From Mycolicibacterium arabiense (GTDB lineage: Bacteria > Actinomycetota > Actinomycetes > Mycobacteriales > Mycobacteriaceae): DNA of 64,000 bases. The position numbers and the translations under genes are program-made. The first letter of the stretch is position 1, and every line of letters begins with the position of its first letter. Shown in pieces: positions 31,054-40,061 of the stretch. The stretch spans positions 186,001 to 250,000 of the forward strand of contig NZ_AP022593.1 in assembly GCF_010731815.2 (NCBI RefSeq), given 5' to 3'. The notes under the pieces are model-generated. The model saw only the letters and a list, made by a program, of their open reading frames with translations, was not told where the DNA came from and did not search any database.

Positions 31054-32556
31054 ATGGACGGTGAACCGGACCTGTACATCGGGGGACGGTGGTGCCACGC
31101 CTCCGACCGCGGTACCAGGGACGTCGTCAACCCGGCGGACGGATCGATCGCCGCAGTCGTCGACGAGGCGACCCCCGACGATGCCACCGCCGCGATCGCG
31201 GCCGCCCGCGCCGCGTTCGACGACGGGCCGTGGCCCGACACGGCGGTCGCCGAACGCGCCGCCGTGCTCGACCGGATCGCCGACCTGCTGCAGCGGGACA
31301 AGGAAGAGCTGTCGCTGCTGGAGACCCGCGACACCGGAAAGACGCTGGCGGAGAGCAGGATCGACATCGACGACGTCACGTCGGTGTTCCGCTACTACGC
31401 GAGGCTGATCGCCGTCGCGGCCGACCGCCTCGTCGACGTCGGTGATCCCGCGATCGTCAGCCGCGTCGTGCGCGAGCCGATCGGCGTGTGCGTGCTGATC
31501 GCCCCGTGGAACTACCCCCTGCTGCAGATGTCGTGGAAGGTGGCGCCCGCGTTGGCCGCCGGCTGCACGATGGTCGCCAAGCCCAGCGAGGTGACCCCAC
31601 TGTCCACGATCGCGTTCACCCACCTCGTCGAGGAGGCGGGCGTTCCCGCTGGTGTCGTGAACCTGGTGCAGGGCAGCGGCGCAGTGCTCGGCGAGGCGCT
31701 GACGACCTCGGCCGACGTCGACTTCATCTCGTTCACCGGCGGGTTGGCCACGGGCGCCACCATCTCGAGGGCCGCGGCCGACAACGTCACCAAGGTCGCC
31801 GTCGAACTCGGCGGCAAGAACCCTCACATCGTGTTCGCCGACGTCGCGACGGACGTCGCCGGGCACTCGGACTGGGACGCCGCCGTCGACCACGTGCTCA
31901 CCGGCGTCTTCCTGCACTCGGGGCAGGTCTGTTCGGCGGGCACGCGGCTGATCGTCGAGGAGTCGATCGCCGACGACTTCGTCAGCGCACTCGCCGCACG
32001 GGCCGAGACGATCCGCATGGGCGACGGCATGGATCCCGCCAGCGAGACCGGACCGCTGGTGTCCGAGCAGCATCGGGCGAAGGTCGAATCGTATGTGCAG
32101 CTCGGCATCTCGGAGGGCGCCAAGCTGATCACCGGCGGCGCGCGACCGAGTGACCCCGCACTGGCCGACGGCAGCTTCTACCTGCCCACCATCTTCGACC
32201 ACTGCGACCGGTCGATGCGGATCGTGCAGGAGGAGACCTTTGGGCCGATCCTCACCGTGGAGCGGTTCACCGACGAGGCCGAGGCCATACGCCTGGGCAA
32301 CGACACGGAATACGGTCTGGCAGCCGGGGTTCGGACCTCCGACCCGGCGCGGGGCCAGCGGGTCGCGCGCGCCCTGCGGCACGGCACGGTGTGGCTCAAC
32401 GACTTCGGCTATTACACCGCGGCCGCCGAGTGGGGCGGCTACGGCAAGTCGGGCAACGGGCGCGAACTGGGTCCGTCCGGTCTGGCCGAATACCAGGAGA
32501 CCAAGCACATCTGGCACAACACGGCACCGGCGCCCGCCGGCTGGTTCAAGGGCTAG
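31054..32556 (+). CDS. Aldehyde dehydrogenase, betaine-aldehyde dehydrogenase-like
   Basis: A 500-residue NAD(P)-dependent aldehyde dehydrogenase. Catalytic C293 is in HSGQVCSAGTRL, general base E251 in VELGGKNP, and N in PWNYPLLQMSWKVAPAL. It resembles BetB/GbsA enzymes that oxidise betaine aldehyde and similar amino aldehydes. SD GAAGGGG precedes the ATG. It is followed by an APC permease and a GMC alcohol oxidoreductase; together they suggest uptake and two-step oxidation of an amino alcohol such as choline. Exact substrate is inference. Confidence 0.85.
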   Translation: MDGEPDLYIGGRWCHASDRGTRDVVNPADGSIAAVVDEATPDDATAAIAAARAAFDDGPWPDTAVAERAAVLDRIADLLQRDKEELSLLETRDTGKTLAESRIDIDDVTSVFRYYARLIAVAADRLVDVGDPAIVSRVVREPIGVCVLIAPWNYPLLQMSWKVAPALAAGCTMVAKPSEVTPLSTIAFTHLVEEAGVPAGVVNLVQGSGAVLGEALTTSADVDFISFTGGLATGATISRAAADNVTKVAVELGGKNPHIVFADVATDVAGHSDWDAAVDHVLTGVFLHSGQVCSAGTRLIVEESIADDFVSALAARAETIRMGDGMDPASETGPLVSEQHRAKVESYVQLGISEGAKLITGGARPSDPALADGSFYLPTIFDHCDRSMRIVQEETFGPILTVERFTDEAEAIRLGNDTEYGLAAGVRTSDPARGQRVARALRHGTVWLNDFGYYTAAAEWGGYGKSGNGRELGPSGLAEYQETKHIWHNTAPAPAGWFKG

Positions 32557-32569
32557 GGGAGGACGCGTC

Positions 32570-34135
32570 ATGGTGATCAAGCAGCCATCTGGGGCGAGCG
32601 GAGCGACGGGGGGTGTTCATGCCGACAGTGGCATGGAGGACTTCGGGTATCGGGAGTCGCTGGACCGCAGCATCGGCAAGTTCGCGAGCTTCGCCGCGGG
32701 CGTCAGCTACATCTCGATCCTGACGGGCACGTTCCAGCTCTTCTACTTTGGCTTTGGCACCGCCGGTCCGGCGTACCTGTGGTCGTGGCCCATCGTGTTC
32801 GTCGGGCAGATGGCCGTCGCGCTGTGCTTCATGGAACTCGCGGCCAAGTACCCGGTGGCGGGTTCGGTGTACAACTGGTCGAAGAAGTTGGGCAGCAAGC
32901 TCGTCGGCTGGATGTCGGGCTGGCTGATGCTCACCGCGTCCATCGTGACGATCTCGGCCGTCGCGCTGGCCTATCAGCTGAACCTGCCGCGGCTGTGGAG
33001 CGGCTTCCAGATCATCGGCGACGGCACCGGTGAGTACGACTACGCCGCCAACGCCGTCCTGCTGGGCACCGTGCTGATCGCGTTCACCACGCTCATCAAC
33101 GCCCTCGGCGTGAAGCTGATGTCCCGCATCAACAGCGCAGGCGTGTTCATCGAACTCATCGCCGCGGTGCTGATCGTCATCCTGCTCGCGGTGAACGTGG
33201 AGCGCGGACCGGACGTCTTCTTCTCCAGCAACGGCTACGGCGCGGGGGAAAGCGGCGGTTGGCTGGCGGCGTTCCTGATCGCCTCGCTGGCATCGGGTTA
33301 TGTGATGTACGGCTTCGACACCGCGAGCTCACTGGGCGAGGAGACCGTCGAACCCCGGCGCACCGCACCCAAGGCCATCTTCCGCGCGATCCTGGCCTCG
33401 TTCGTGATCGGCGGCGGCATCCTGGTCTTCGCCGTGATGGCAGCACCCAACCTCGAGGATCCGGCGCTGGGCGAGAGCACCGGCGGACTGCAGTACATCG
33501 TCGAGCAGGTGATGTGGGGCCCGCTCGGCACCATCTTCCTGATTTGCATTGTGATCGCGGTGACGGTGTGCACGTTGGCCGTTCACACCGCGGCGATCCG
33601 GCTCACGTTCGCGATGGCGCGCGACAACGCCCTGCCGTTCGGTGAGCGACTCGCCACCGTCCACCCGAAGACCCAGACCCCGATCATCCCGGCCGTGACG
33701 ATCGGCGTCATCTCGGTGATCATCCTGGTCATCAACATCGGTCAACCGAAGATCTTCACGGTGCTGACGTCGATCGCGATCATCATGATCTACCTGGCCT
33801 ACCTGATGGTGACCGGTCCGCTGCTCAAGAAGCGCCTGCAGGGGCAGTGGCCGCCGAAGGACCTCAAGGAAGGCGGCTACTTCACGATGGGCCGCTGGGG
33901 GTTGCCGGTCAACGTCGTCGCGGTGGTGTGGGGCGTGGGCATGGCGCTCAACCTCGCCTGGCCGCGTTCGGCCGTCTACGGCGATCCCTGGTACAACACG
34001 TGGGGCGCGTTCGTCTACATCGGCGTGATCCTCGGCGCCGGGCTGCTGTGGTACTTCCTCAAGGGCCGCAACCACATCGGCTGCCTCGAGTCGCATGCCG
34101 CCACGACGAAGAGCGAGGCACTGCCGGATGCCTGA
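32570..34135 (+). CDS. APC-superfamily amino acid/amine permease
   Basis: A 521-residue permease with about 12 membrane segments. The N-terminal FASFAAGVSYISILTGTFQL segment carries the unwound helix 1 substrate motif of the APC fold, and SLGEETVEPRRTAPKAI is the conserved family loop. Such permeases carry amino acids, polyamines, choline-like amines or ethanolamine. AGGGGAGGA lies 8 nt upstream of the ATG at 32570. It lies between the aldehyde dehydrogenase and the GMC oxidoreductase with an 8-nt overlap to the latter, so it probably imports the substrate they oxidise. Confidence 0.85.
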   Translation: MVIKQPSGASGATGGVHADSGMEDFGYRESLDRSIGKFASFAAGVSYISILTGTFQLFYFGFGTAGPAYLWSWPIVFVGQMAVALCFMELAAKYPVAGSVYNWSKKLGSKLVGWMSGWLMLTASIVTISAVALAYQLNLPRLWSGFQIIGDGTGEYDYAANAVLLGTVLIAFTTLINALGVKLMSRINSAGVFIELIAAVLIVILLAVNVERGPDVFFSSNGYGAGESGGWLAAFLIASLASGYVMYGFDTASSLGEETVEPRRTAPKAIFRAILASFVIGGGILVFAVMAAPNLEDPALGESTGGLQYIVEQVMWGPLGTIFLICIVIAVTVCTLAVHTAAIRLTFAMARDNALPFGERLATVHPKTQTPIIPAVTIGVISVIILVINIGQPKIFTVLTSIAIIMIYLAYLMVTGPLLKKRLQGQWPPKDLKEGGYFTMGRWGLPVNVVAVVWGVGMALNLAWPRSAVYGDPWYNTWGAFVYIGVILGAGLLWYFLKGRNHIGCLESHAATTKSEALPDA

Positions 34136-35666
34136 GGGCACGACCGAACCCGCTGCTGAATTCGACTACGTCATCGCAGGCGGTGGCACCGCAGGCTGCG
34201 CCCTGGCCGCCCGGCTGTCCGAGGATCCGTCGGTGACGGTGTGCCTGATCGAAGCCGGGCCGTCGGACGTGGACGACGACGGCATCCTGGTGCTGAGCGA
34301 CTGGATGCGGCTGCTCGACTCGGGATACGACTGGGACTATCCGGTCGAACCCCAGGAGCGGGGCAATTCGTTCATGCGCCACGCCAGGGCGAAGGTGCTC
34401 GGCGGGTGCTCGTCGCACAACTCCTGCATCGCGTTCTGGCCGCCTGCCGAGGCGCTCGACGACTGGGCCGCGATGGGCGCGACGGGCTGGAGCGCCGCCG
34501 AGATCCTGCCGCTGCTAACTCGTCTCACCGAAACGGTGGGCCTGCGGGACGTACCGCCGCGGGACCCCTGCGGCTCGGCCGTGCTCGAGGCCGCTGCGCT
34601 GGCGGGTCTGCCGACGGTGGCGTTCAACCGCGGCGAGACGGTGCGCAACGGCGCCGGATGGTTCCAGATCAACGCCTCCGAGGACGGCCTGCGCAACTCG
34701 AGTTCCCGGGCCTATCTGCACCCGATCCTCGGCACCCGGCGCAACCTCGAGGTGCGCACCGACTGCTGGATCGCCGAGGTGCTGTTCGACGATGGCAAGG
34801 CCGCGACCGGAGTGCGCTACCAGCGCGCCGACCTCACCGGCTACGACGCGGTCACGGCCCGCCGCGAGGTGATCCTGTGCGCAGGCGCGATCGACACGCC
34901 GAAGCTGCTCATGCTCTCGGGCATCGGGCCGACGGCACACCTGCGCGAGATGGGCATCCCGGTGCGGGTGGACTCCCCGGGGGTCGGCGCGAACCTCGAC
35001 GACCACGTCGAGGGACTGGTGTTCTGGGAGGCGGCCCAGCCGATGGTCACCAGCTCCACCCAGTGGTGGGAGATCGGGCTGTTCACGACGATCGACGACG
35101 GGCCCAACCAGCCCGACCTGATGATGCACTACGGCAGCGTGCCGTTCGACATGAATACGCTGCGGCGCGGCTACCCGACCACCGACAACGGATTCTGCTT
35201 GACGCCCAACGTGACTCAGGGCCGGTCGAGGGGAACGGTCCGGCTGCGCACCCGCGACTTCCGCGATCGTGCGCGGGTCGACCCGCGCTACTTCACCGAC
35301 CCGGACGGCTACGACGAGCGCATCATGCTCGCCGGCGTGCGCCTGGCCCGCACCATCGCCGAGCAGACGCCGCTGAAGCCATGGGTGGCACGGGAGTTGG
35401 CACCGGGTCCGGAAGCGACCACCGACGACGAGATCCTCGACTACCTCCACCAGTGCCACAACACCGTCTATCACCCGGCTGCGACGGCGCGGATGGGCGC
35501 GGCCGACGACCCGATGGCGGTGCTCGACCCGCAGTTGCGGGTCAAGGGTGTCACGCGGTTGCGCGTCGTGGATGCCTCGGCGATGCCCAAGCTGCCTGCG
35601 GTGAACCCCAACATCACCGTGATGACGATGGCGGAGAAGTGCGCTGACCTCATCCGATCGAGCTGA
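34128..35666 (+). CDS. GMC-family oxidoreductase, choline dehydrogenase-like
   Basis: A 512-residue FAD flavoprotein. The ADP-binding motif VIAGGGTAGCALAARLSE begins near residue 13, GGCSSHNSCIAFW and LCAGAIDTPKLLMLSGIGP are the two PROSITE-type GMC signatures, and the catalytic His is in HNTVYHPAATARMG with a second Asn/His site in PAVNPNITVM. The family oxidises alcohols to aldehydes. In this cassette it would supply the aldehyde for the upstream dehydrogenase. The start overlaps the permease stop by 8 nt. Confidence 0.86.
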   Translation: MPEGTTEPAAEFDYVIAGGGTAGCALAARLSEDPSVTVCLIEAGPSDVDDDGILVLSDWMRLLDSGYDWDYPVEPQERGNSFMRHARAKVLGGCSSHNSCIAFWPPAEALDDWAAMGATGWSAAEILPLLTRLTETVGLRDVPPRDPCGSAVLEAAALAGLPTVAFNRGETVRNGAGWFQINASEDGLRNSSSRAYLHPILGTRRNLEVRTDCWIAEVLFDDGKAATGVRYQRADLTGYDAVTARREVILCAGAIDTPKLLMLSGIGPTAHLREMGIPVRVDSPGVGANLDDHVEGLVFWEAAQPMVTSSTQWWEIGLFTTIDDGPNQPDLMMHYGSVPFDMNTLRRGYPTTDNGFCLTPNVTQGRSRGTVRLRTRDFRDRARVDPRYFTDPDGYDERIMLAGVRLARTIAEQTPLKPWVARELAPGPEATTDDEILDYLHQCHNTVYHPAATARMGAADDPMAVLDPQLRVKGVTRLRVVDASAMPKLPAVNPNITVMTMAEKCADLIRSS

Positions 35667-35718
35667 ACCGCCGGAGGATCTGGCGGCGTTCCTTGGCGCG
35701 CACACCCCGTTCCAGGGG

Positions 35719-37488
35719 ATGTCCGACGCCGAACTGAGCGAGCTGGCCGCGGGGGCCAGCGTCGTCGAGTTCCCGGCGGGGTCGGTGGTGGTCGACTACG
35801 CCAATCGCGAGCCGGACCGCGTGTGGATGGTGCGCACGGGTCAGGTGACGTTGCAGGCGGCCGACGGCGCGATGATTGACACCGTGGGTCCGGGCGGATT
35901 GTTCGGCTACACGCCGCTGCTGACCGACGGTGACGTCGAATTCAGCGCTCGGACAACGGCTTCGAGCACGCTGCTGCGACTTCCGGACGGTCTGGTTCGG
36001 GAGCGGTTCGCCAAGCCGGCCGGCCTGGCCTACCTGGCTGCGTCGGCGTGGAACCTGGGCACGCCCGAGCGTCCCACCATCGCGCCCGCCACCGACAGCA
36101 GGCCGGTCGCCGAACTGCTCCACGGCGATGCGCTCGTACTGCCGCCCGACACCTCGGTGCGCGACGCCGTGGTCGCCATGACGGCACGGCAGGTGTCCTA
36201 CGCGCTCACCCGCCTGCAGGGCGGTGAACTCGGCATCTTCACCGACCGCGACCTGCGCACCCGGGTGGTCGCGGCGGGTGTTCCCGTCGACGTGCCCATC
36301 GCCGAGGTGGTCAGTGCGCCCGCGCGCACGGTCACCGTCGACCTGACGGCCGAGTCCGTGCTGATGGAGATGCTCGAATGCGGGCTGCGGCACATGCCGG
36401 TCGTGACGGCCCGCGGCGAGGTGCTCGGCGTCCTGGAGGACGCCGATCTGCTGGCCGCGTCGGCACGGCAGAGCTTCCTGGTGCGGCGGGCGATAGGCCT
36501 CGCCGCAGATCCCGCGGCGCTGCAGGTGGTCGGGCGGCGCGTTCGGGGGATGGCGGCCGACCTGTTCCGCAACGGGACCAAGGCCTCGGCGACCAGCGCC
36601 ATCCTGTCGGTGGTGGTCGACGGCATGGTGCGCCGGGCGCTGCAGCTGGCGTTGGCCGAGTCGCGGGCACCGACCGACGGGGTGGCCTGGCTGTCGCTCG
36701 GCAGTGTCGCCCGGCGGGAGGCGATGCCGTCCTCGGACGTCGACAGCGCGCTGTCCTGGCGCGACGATCTCGACCCGGCGGGTCCAGACCTGCGGGCGTT
36801 GGCGGCGCGGGTGCACGAGATCCTCGACGGCTGCGGCCTGCCCTCGGACAGCAACGGGGCCGTCGCGTCGAGCCCGACGTTCGCGCGGTCGCGGTCGCAG
36901 TGGACCGCCGCGGCGGCGGGTTGGCTCGACGATCCGCTGCGCGACCGCGGCCTCATCCTGTCGTCGCTGATGGTCGACGGCCGGGTGGTGTGGGGCGAGC
37001 CGTCACTCAACGCCGTGCCCGCCGCCTACCGCCGGATGCGCAGCGAACACCCCAACGCCCTACGCCTGCAACTGCTCAACGCGCTGTCGGAGCGGGTGCG
37101 GGCGCGTTCGCTGCGCGACGTGCTGTCCCGGCGCGGCGGCACGTTCGATCTGAAGGCACACGCGGTGACGCCGATCGTGAACCTCGCTCGCTGGGGTGGC
37201 TTGGCCGCCGACGTGACGTCCGCGAGCACGCCGGAGCGCCTACACGCGGCGGCGGACGCAGGGGCACTCTCGGAGCGCGACGCGACCACCCTCGGCGACG
37301 TCTTCGCGATGCTGCACCGGCTGCGGATGACCCATCAGGTGGCACAGGTGTCGGCGGGGCACCCGCCCGGTGACGTCATCACGATGTCGGAGTTGTCGCC
37401 GCTGAACCGCAGTCTGCTCGGCGACGGCCTGCGGGAGATCGCCGCGGTGCAGCGCAGGATGAAGGGCGCCGGATACCTGCTCGGGTGA
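35719..37488 (+). CDS. cNMP-binding / CBS / DUF294 nucleotidyltransferase protein
   Basis: At least 589 residues. A cyclic-nucleotide-binding-like fold comes first (to about 100), then a CBS pair (about 130-250), then a DUF294 putative nucleotidyltransferase with LSLGSVARREAMPSSDVDSAL (G-S, R-x-E, S-D-x-D) and a DUF294 C-terminal helical domain. The set resembles proteins related to GlnD that control exchange by signal binding. The frame is open upstream of 35719, and EDLAAFLGAHTPFQG just before the ATG looks like the normal first helix of the family, so the true start may lie upstream on a codon I cannot identify. It starts 52 nt after the GMC gene. Confidence 0.75.
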   Translation: MSDAELSELAAGASVVEFPAGSVVVDYANREPDRVWMVRTGQVTLQAADGAMIDTVGPGGLFGYTPLLTDGDVEFSARTTASSTLLRLPDGLVRERFAKPAGLAYLAASAWNLGTPERPTIAPATDSRPVAELLHGDALVLPPDTSVRDAVVAMTARQVSYALTRLQGGELGIFTDRDLRTRVVAAGVPVDVPIAEVVSAPARTVTVDLTAESVLMEMLECGLRHMPVVTARGEVLGVLEDADLLAASARQSFLVRRAIGLAADPAALQVVGRRVRGMAADLFRNGTKASATSAILSVVVDGMVRRALQLALAESRAPTDGVAWLSLGSVARREAMPSSDVDSALSWRDDLDPAGPDLRALAARVHEILDGCGLPSDSNGAVASSPTFARSRSQWTAAAAGWLDDPLRDRGLILSSLMVDGRVVWGEPSLNAVPAAYRRMRSEHPNALRLQLLNALSERVRARSLRDVLSRRGGTFDLKAHAVTPIVNLARWGGLAADVTSASTPERLHAAADAGALSERDATTLGDVFAMLHRLRMTHQVAQVSAGHPPGDVITMSELSPLNRSLLGDGLREIAAVQRRMKGAGYLLG

Positions 37489-37598
37489 CGTCGTACCGGC
37501 AGCCGTTTACGAATTCGGCGGCGTCTGTCACGACCGACGGCCCGCGGCCACGGAACACACCCTGGGCCACTACCGCAACCTCCGACGTCGAGAACCCG

Positions 37599-37604
37599 TA
37601 AGCT
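37599..37604 (+). promoter_or_regulatory. -10 hexamer TAAGCT, leaderless promoter of pafA
   Basis: TAAGCT ends 7 nt before the pafA GTG at 37612 and no Shine-Dalgarno sequence precedes it. pafA thus has its own promoter behind the inserted cassette. Confidence 0.58.
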
Positions 37605-37611
37605 CGGACAC

Positions 37612-38970
37612 GTGCAACGGCGAATCATGGGCATCGAGACCGAATTCGGTGTGACGTGCACTTTCCACGGCCACCGGCGACTCTCACCCGACGAGGTGGC
37701 GCGCTACCTCTTCCGGCGGGTGGTGTCGTGGGGCCGCAGTTCGAACGTGTTCCTCCGCAACGGCGCGCGGCTGTACCTCGACGTCGGTTCGCACCCCGAG
37801 TACGCGACCGCCGAGTGCGACAGCCTGGTGCAGCTGGTGACCCACGACCGCGCGGGTGAGCGGGTCCTGGAGGACCTGCTGATCGACGCCGAGCAGCGCC
37901 TCGCCGACGAGGGCATCGGCGGCGACATCTACCTGTTCAAGAACAACACCGACTCGGCGGGCAACTCCTACGGCTGCCACGAGAACTACCTGATCGTGCG
38001 TGCCGGCGAGTTCTCCCGGATCTCCGACGTGCTGCTCCCGTTCCTCGTCACGCGTCAGCTCATCTGCGGTGCGGGCAAGGTGCTGCAGACCCCCAAGGCC
38101 GCGACGTTCTGCCTCTCCCAGCGCGCCGAGCACATCTGGGAGGGCGTCTCGAGCGCAACCACCCGCTCGCGTCCGATCATCAACACCCGCGACGAACCGC
38201 ACGCCGACGCCGAGAAGTACCGCAGGCTGCACGTGATCGTCGGCGACTCGAACATGTGCGAGTCGACCACCATGCTCAAGGTCGGCACCGCCGCCCTGGT
38301 CCTCGAGATGATCGAGGCGGGCGTGCCGTTCCGGGACTTCTCGCTCGACAACCCGATCCGGGCCATCCGCGAGGTCAGCCACGACCTGACGGGCCGGCGC
38401 CCGGTGCGGCTCGCGGGCGGACGGCAGGCCAGCGCCCTGGACATCCAGCGGGAGTACTACAGCCGCGCGGTCGAGCACCTGCAGACCCGCGAGCCCAACG
38501 CCCAGATCGAGCAGGTCGTCGACCTGTGGGGCCGTCAGCTCGACGCGGTCGAGGCGCAGGACTTCGCCAAGGTCGACACCGAGATCGACTGGGTGATCAA
38601 GCGCAAGCTCTTCCAGCGCTACCAGGACCGCTACGACATGGAGCTGTCCGACCCGAAGATCGCGCAGCTCGACCTCGCCTACCACGACATCAAGCGTGGC
38701 CGCGGCGTGTTCGACCTGCTGCAGCGCAAGGGTCTGGCCGCCCGGGTGACCACCGACGAGGACATCGAGGCCGCCGTCAACGAGCCGCCGCAGACCACGC
38801 GGGCCAAGCTGCGCGGTGAGTTCATCAGCGCCGCCCAGGCCGCGGGCCGTGACTTCACCGTCGACTGGGTGCACCTCAAGCTCAACGACCAGGCGCAGCG
38901 CACCGTGCTGTGCAAGGACCCGTTCCGGGCCGTCGACGAGCGAGTGAAGCGGCTCATCGCCAGCATGTAG
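37612..38970 (+). CDS. pafA: Pup-protein ligase PafA
   Basis: A 452-residue ligase, identical in length to the M. tuberculosis enzyme, that phosphorylates the Pup C-terminal glutamate and joins it to substrate lysines. E9 in GIETEFG binds Mg-ATP, and catalytic D57 lies in [11 protein letters not shown]. The C-terminal domain (about 360-452) is the family-specific small domain. It is a paralogue of Dop, encoded 9 kb upstream. The GTG start sits behind a leaderless -10 box. Confidence 0.98.
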   Translation: MQRRIMGIETEFGVTCTFHGHRRLSPDEVARYLFRRVVSWGRSSNVFLRNGARLYLDVGSHPEYATAECDSLVQLVTHDRAGERVLEDLLIDAEQRLADEGIGGDIYLFKNNTDSAGNSYGCHENYLIVRAGEFSRISDVLLPFLVTRQLICGAGKVLQTPKAATFCLSQRAEHIWEGVSSATTRSRPIINTRDEPHADAEKYRRLHVIVGDSNMCESTTMLKVGTAALVLEMIEAGVPFRDFSLDNPIRAIREVSHDLTGRRPVRLAGGRQASALDIQREYYSRAVEHLQTREPNAQIEQVVDLWGRQLDAVEAQDFAKVDTEIDWVIKRKLFQRYQDRYDMELSDPKIAQLDLAYHDIKRGRGVFDLLQRKGLAARVTTDEDIEAAVNEPPQTTRAKLRGEFISAAQAAGRDFTVDWVHLKLNDQAQRTVLCKDPFRAVDERVKRLIASM

Positions 38971-39018
38971 GGGTTGGGGGTTGCGTGTCCGGCGGACGGG
39001 GGAACCGTTGCCCGGGAC

Positions 39019-39024
39019 TAAACT
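39019..39024 (+). promoter_or_regulatory. -10 hexamer TAAACT, leaderless promoter of pafB
   Basis: TAAACT ends 6 nt before the pafB GTG at 39031. pafBC can therefore be transcribed without pafA. Confidence 0.55.
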
Positions 39025-39030
39025 CGACCG

Positions 39031-40026
39031 GTGGGGATCTCCAAAGTCGAGCGGTTGATGAATCTCGTCATCGCACTCCTGTCCACCCGCAACTACATCA
39101 CCGCCGAACGCATCCGCAAGACCGTCTACGGGTACGGCGACAGCCCGAGCGACGAAGCATTCTCGCGAATGTTCGAGCGCGACAAGAACGAACTGCGCGA
39201 CCTCGGCATCCCGCTGGAGACCGGCAGGGTCTCCTCGATGGACCCCACCGAGGGCTACCGGATCAACCGCAAGGCCTACGCGCTGCCGCAGGTCGAGCTG
39301 ACCGCCGACGAAGCGGCCGCCGTGGCGATCGCCACGCAGCTGTGGGAGTCGCCCGAACTCGTCACCGCCACCCAGGGCGCGTTGCTCAAGCTGCGCGCAG
39401 CCGGTGTCGACGTCGACGCGTCCGACAGTGACGTCATGATCAGCACCAATGCCTCGATGCCGGGCCTGCGCGGGTCCGAGGAGGTGCTCGGAATCCTGTT
39501 GGCTGCCATCGACTCCGGGCAGGCGGTCCGGTTCCAGCACCGGGCGACGCGCAGCGCCCCCTTCACCACGCGCACCGTCGAGCCGTGGGGTGTGGTGACC
39601 TACCGCGGCCGCTGGTACCTCGTCGGGCACGACCGCGACCGCGATGACACCCGCACGTTCCGGGTGTCGCGCGTCGGTTCGGAGGTTGAGGCGATCGGTC
39701 CGCGCGGCGCGGTGCGTCGCCCCGAGGGCGTCGACCTGCGTGAGATCGTGCATCGCGCGGTGGCGGAATGGCCGCCGGGCGCCCAGGCCCGGGTGTGGGT
39801 CGCCGAGGGCCGGGCCACCGCCCTGCGCCGGTCGGCGACCGAGATGGCGACCAGGACCATCGGCGGCCGGGCAGGCGACGAACTGGCCGTGGACATCGGC
39901 ATGCACGACAGGCTCGCCCGCGAGATCGCCGGATACGGCGCCGACGCGTTGGTGCTCGACCCGCCTGCGCTGCGTGATGACGTCATCGAGCGGTTGAGGG
40001 CACAGGCGGGGGTGGATCGCGCATGA
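39031..40026 (+). CDS. pafB: PafB, WYL-domain regulator (PafBC subunit)
   Basis: A 331-residue protein with an N-terminal winged helix (ERLMNLVIALLSTRNYITAE to about 70), a WYL domain with GVVTYRGRWYLVGHDRDR, and a C-terminal WCX-type extension. With PafC it forms the heterodimer that activates the SOS-independent DNA-damage response of mycobacteria. Despite the name it is not needed for pupylation. The gene lies 60 nt after pafA. Its stop is overlapped by a 12-codon open frame leading to pafC. Confidence 0.93.
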   Translation: MGISKVERLMNLVIALLSTRNYITAERIRKTVYGYGDSPSDEAFSRMFERDKNELRDLGIPLETGRVSSMDPTEGYRINRKAYALPQVELTADEAAAVAIATQLWESPELVTATQGALLKLRAAGVDVDASDSDVMISTNASMPGLRGSEEVLGILLAAIDSGQAVRFQHRATRSAPFTTRTVEPWGVVTYRGRWYLVGHDRDRDDTRTFRVSRVGSEVEAIGPRGAVRRPEGVDLREIVHRAVAEWPPGAQARVWVAEGRATALRRSATEMATRTIGGRAGDELAVDIGMHDRLAREIAGYGADALVLDPPALRDDVIERLRAQAGVDRA

Positions 40027-40061
40027 CTTACCAGCGAGAAGCGGAGCGGGATCGCGCATGA
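40014..40061 (+). repeat. 13-nt direct repeat at the pafB/pafC junction
   Basis: GGATCGCGCATGA occurs at 40014-40026 and again at 40049-40061, 35 nt apart. Each copy carries an ATGA start/stop overlap. The first ends pafB and the second begins pafC. Confidence 0.7.
40023..40061 (+). CDS. 12-codon mini-ORF linking pafB and pafC
   Basis: An ATG overlapping the pafB stop opens a frame reading [12 protein letters not shown] that ends on a TGA overlapping the pafC ATG. Both junctions are the ATGA type used for translational coupling. It may be only a by-product of the local 35-nt duplication, or a coupling device that passes ribosomes from pafB to pafC. There is no independent ribosome binding site. 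I do not claim a peptide function. Confidence 0.35.
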   Translation: MTYQREAERDRA

